A stretch of 32,169 nt of DNA from Longimicrobiales bacterium. GTDB taxonomy: Bacteria > Gemmatimonadota > Gemmatimonadetes > Longimicrobiales > Gaopeijiaceae. This document shows positions 32,049 to 32,169 of the stretch, one piece after another (position 1 is the stretch's first letter; the number at the start of each line of letters is the position of its first letter). Location: contig JANQRP010000020.1 of assembly GCA_028284495.1 (NCBI GenBank), forward strand, positions 1 through 32,169, read 5' to 3'. The notes beneath the pieces were generated by a model. That model searched no databases and was not told where the DNA came from. It saw nothing but the letters and a program-made list of their open reading frames with translations. A program made the translations under genes and the position numbers.

Positions 32049-32169
32049 ATGGTCGGCCGGTTGGCCGCCACGCAGGCGTCATTGAATCGCGCGCTGGTGT
32101 CGAAGGCACTCCGCGACGCGGGCGGAAACCAGTCGGAAGCGGCCCGGCAGTTGGGTGTGCATCGGAACA
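32049..32169 (+). CDS. Fis-type helix-turn-helix protein, cut by the window end
   Basis: Only the first 40 codons are visible if it starts at ATG 32049. They read NRALVSKALRDAGGNQSEAA and RQLGVHRN, the Fis/NtrC C-terminal HTH pattern (ALxxxxGNxxxAAxxLGVxRxTL). The HTH begins close to the start, so this may be a small stand-alone Fis-like protein rather than the tail of a sigma-54 activator. The frame upstream of the ATG is also open, so a longer protein cannot be excluded. It is divergent from the acyltransferase gene with about 50 bp between starts. Confidence 0.6.
   Translation, partial: MVGRLAATQASLNRALVSKALRDAGGNQSEAARQLGVHRN

Noticed and set aside
1..32169. Global reassignment of UGA to an amino acid
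   Set aside because: UGA is a plain terminator for many genes here (for example those ending at 684, 2685, 4126, 9494, 20535), so only context-dependent recoding fits.
1..32169. CRISPR arrays, insertion sequences, tRNA or rRNA genes, prophage genes
   Set aside because: No regular repeats, transposase, integrase or RNA gene signatures were recognised on either strand.

Overview
The window is GC-rich bacterial DNA, densely packed with genes on both strands, with many GTG starts and ATGA/GTGA/TGATG overlaps. No rRNA, tRNA or other phylogenetic marker is present. The mix of orphan MacB-like (ADOP-type) permeases with PadR, a bactofilin, a DUF4953/5117-type zinc metalloprotease, DUF481 and DUF5996 proteins, KaiB/KaiC and many secreted redox proteins suggests a Gemmatimonadota-like or Acidobacteria-like Gram-negative. 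That is inference only.

The main result is that three genes are interrupted by one in-frame UGA exactly at the catalytic-cysteine position of a thiol peroxidase-type family: an AhpD-like CxxU protein (712-1311, minus), a secreted PrxQ/Bcp-type peroxiredoxin with U at the peroxidatic position (2777-3331), and a secreted AhpC/TSA redoxin with a UxxC site (20532-21266). Each UGA is followed by an RNA stem-loop whose apical loop starts 20-22 nt downstream and carries a GU, as bacterial SECIS elements do. Ordinary ORF calling splits each gene in two. Read together they are three selenoproteins within about 20 kb. The window holds no selA/B/C/D, so the Sec machinery must be elsewhere.

Layout. 1-3.4 kb: thioredoxin-like protein, VOC plus AhpD-like selenoprotein operon (minus), GlpQ-like phosphodiesterase, and selenocysteine peroxiredoxin. 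3.5-7 kb: a lipoprotein, a nested hairpin terminator, a single-domain response regulator, two tandem TlpA-like thioredoxins that kept Cys, and DUF5996. 7-9.5 kb: a large secreted zinc metalloprotease. 9.8-16.8 kb: a signalling cluster of REC-EAL phosphodiesterase, KaiB, KaiC and a PAS-rich hybrid histidine kinase with REC and HPt domains; no KaiA is present. 16.9-19.8 kb: a short Dps, an rRNA m5C methyltransferase of the RsmB/RsmF group, NUDIX hydrolase and cupin. 19.8-21.3 kb: cyclophilin lipoprotein coupled to the UxxC selenoprotein. 21.4-25 kb: bactofilin, a methyltransferase-like protein, a DUF481 barrel and a tandem HD/HD-GYP phosphodiesterase. 25-30.7 kb: two divergent orphan permeases around padR, with two matching CCTAG-N5-CTAGG operator candidates. 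30.7 kb to the end: an acyltransferase-3 membrane protein and the start of a Fis-type HTH gene.

Two themes recur: thiol/selenol redox defence, mostly in the cell envelope (Dps, two TlpA, a thioredoxin-like protein, three selenoproteins), and c-di-GMP/phosphorelay/Kai signalling (EAL, HD-GYP, KaiBC, hybrid kinase, CheY-like protein).
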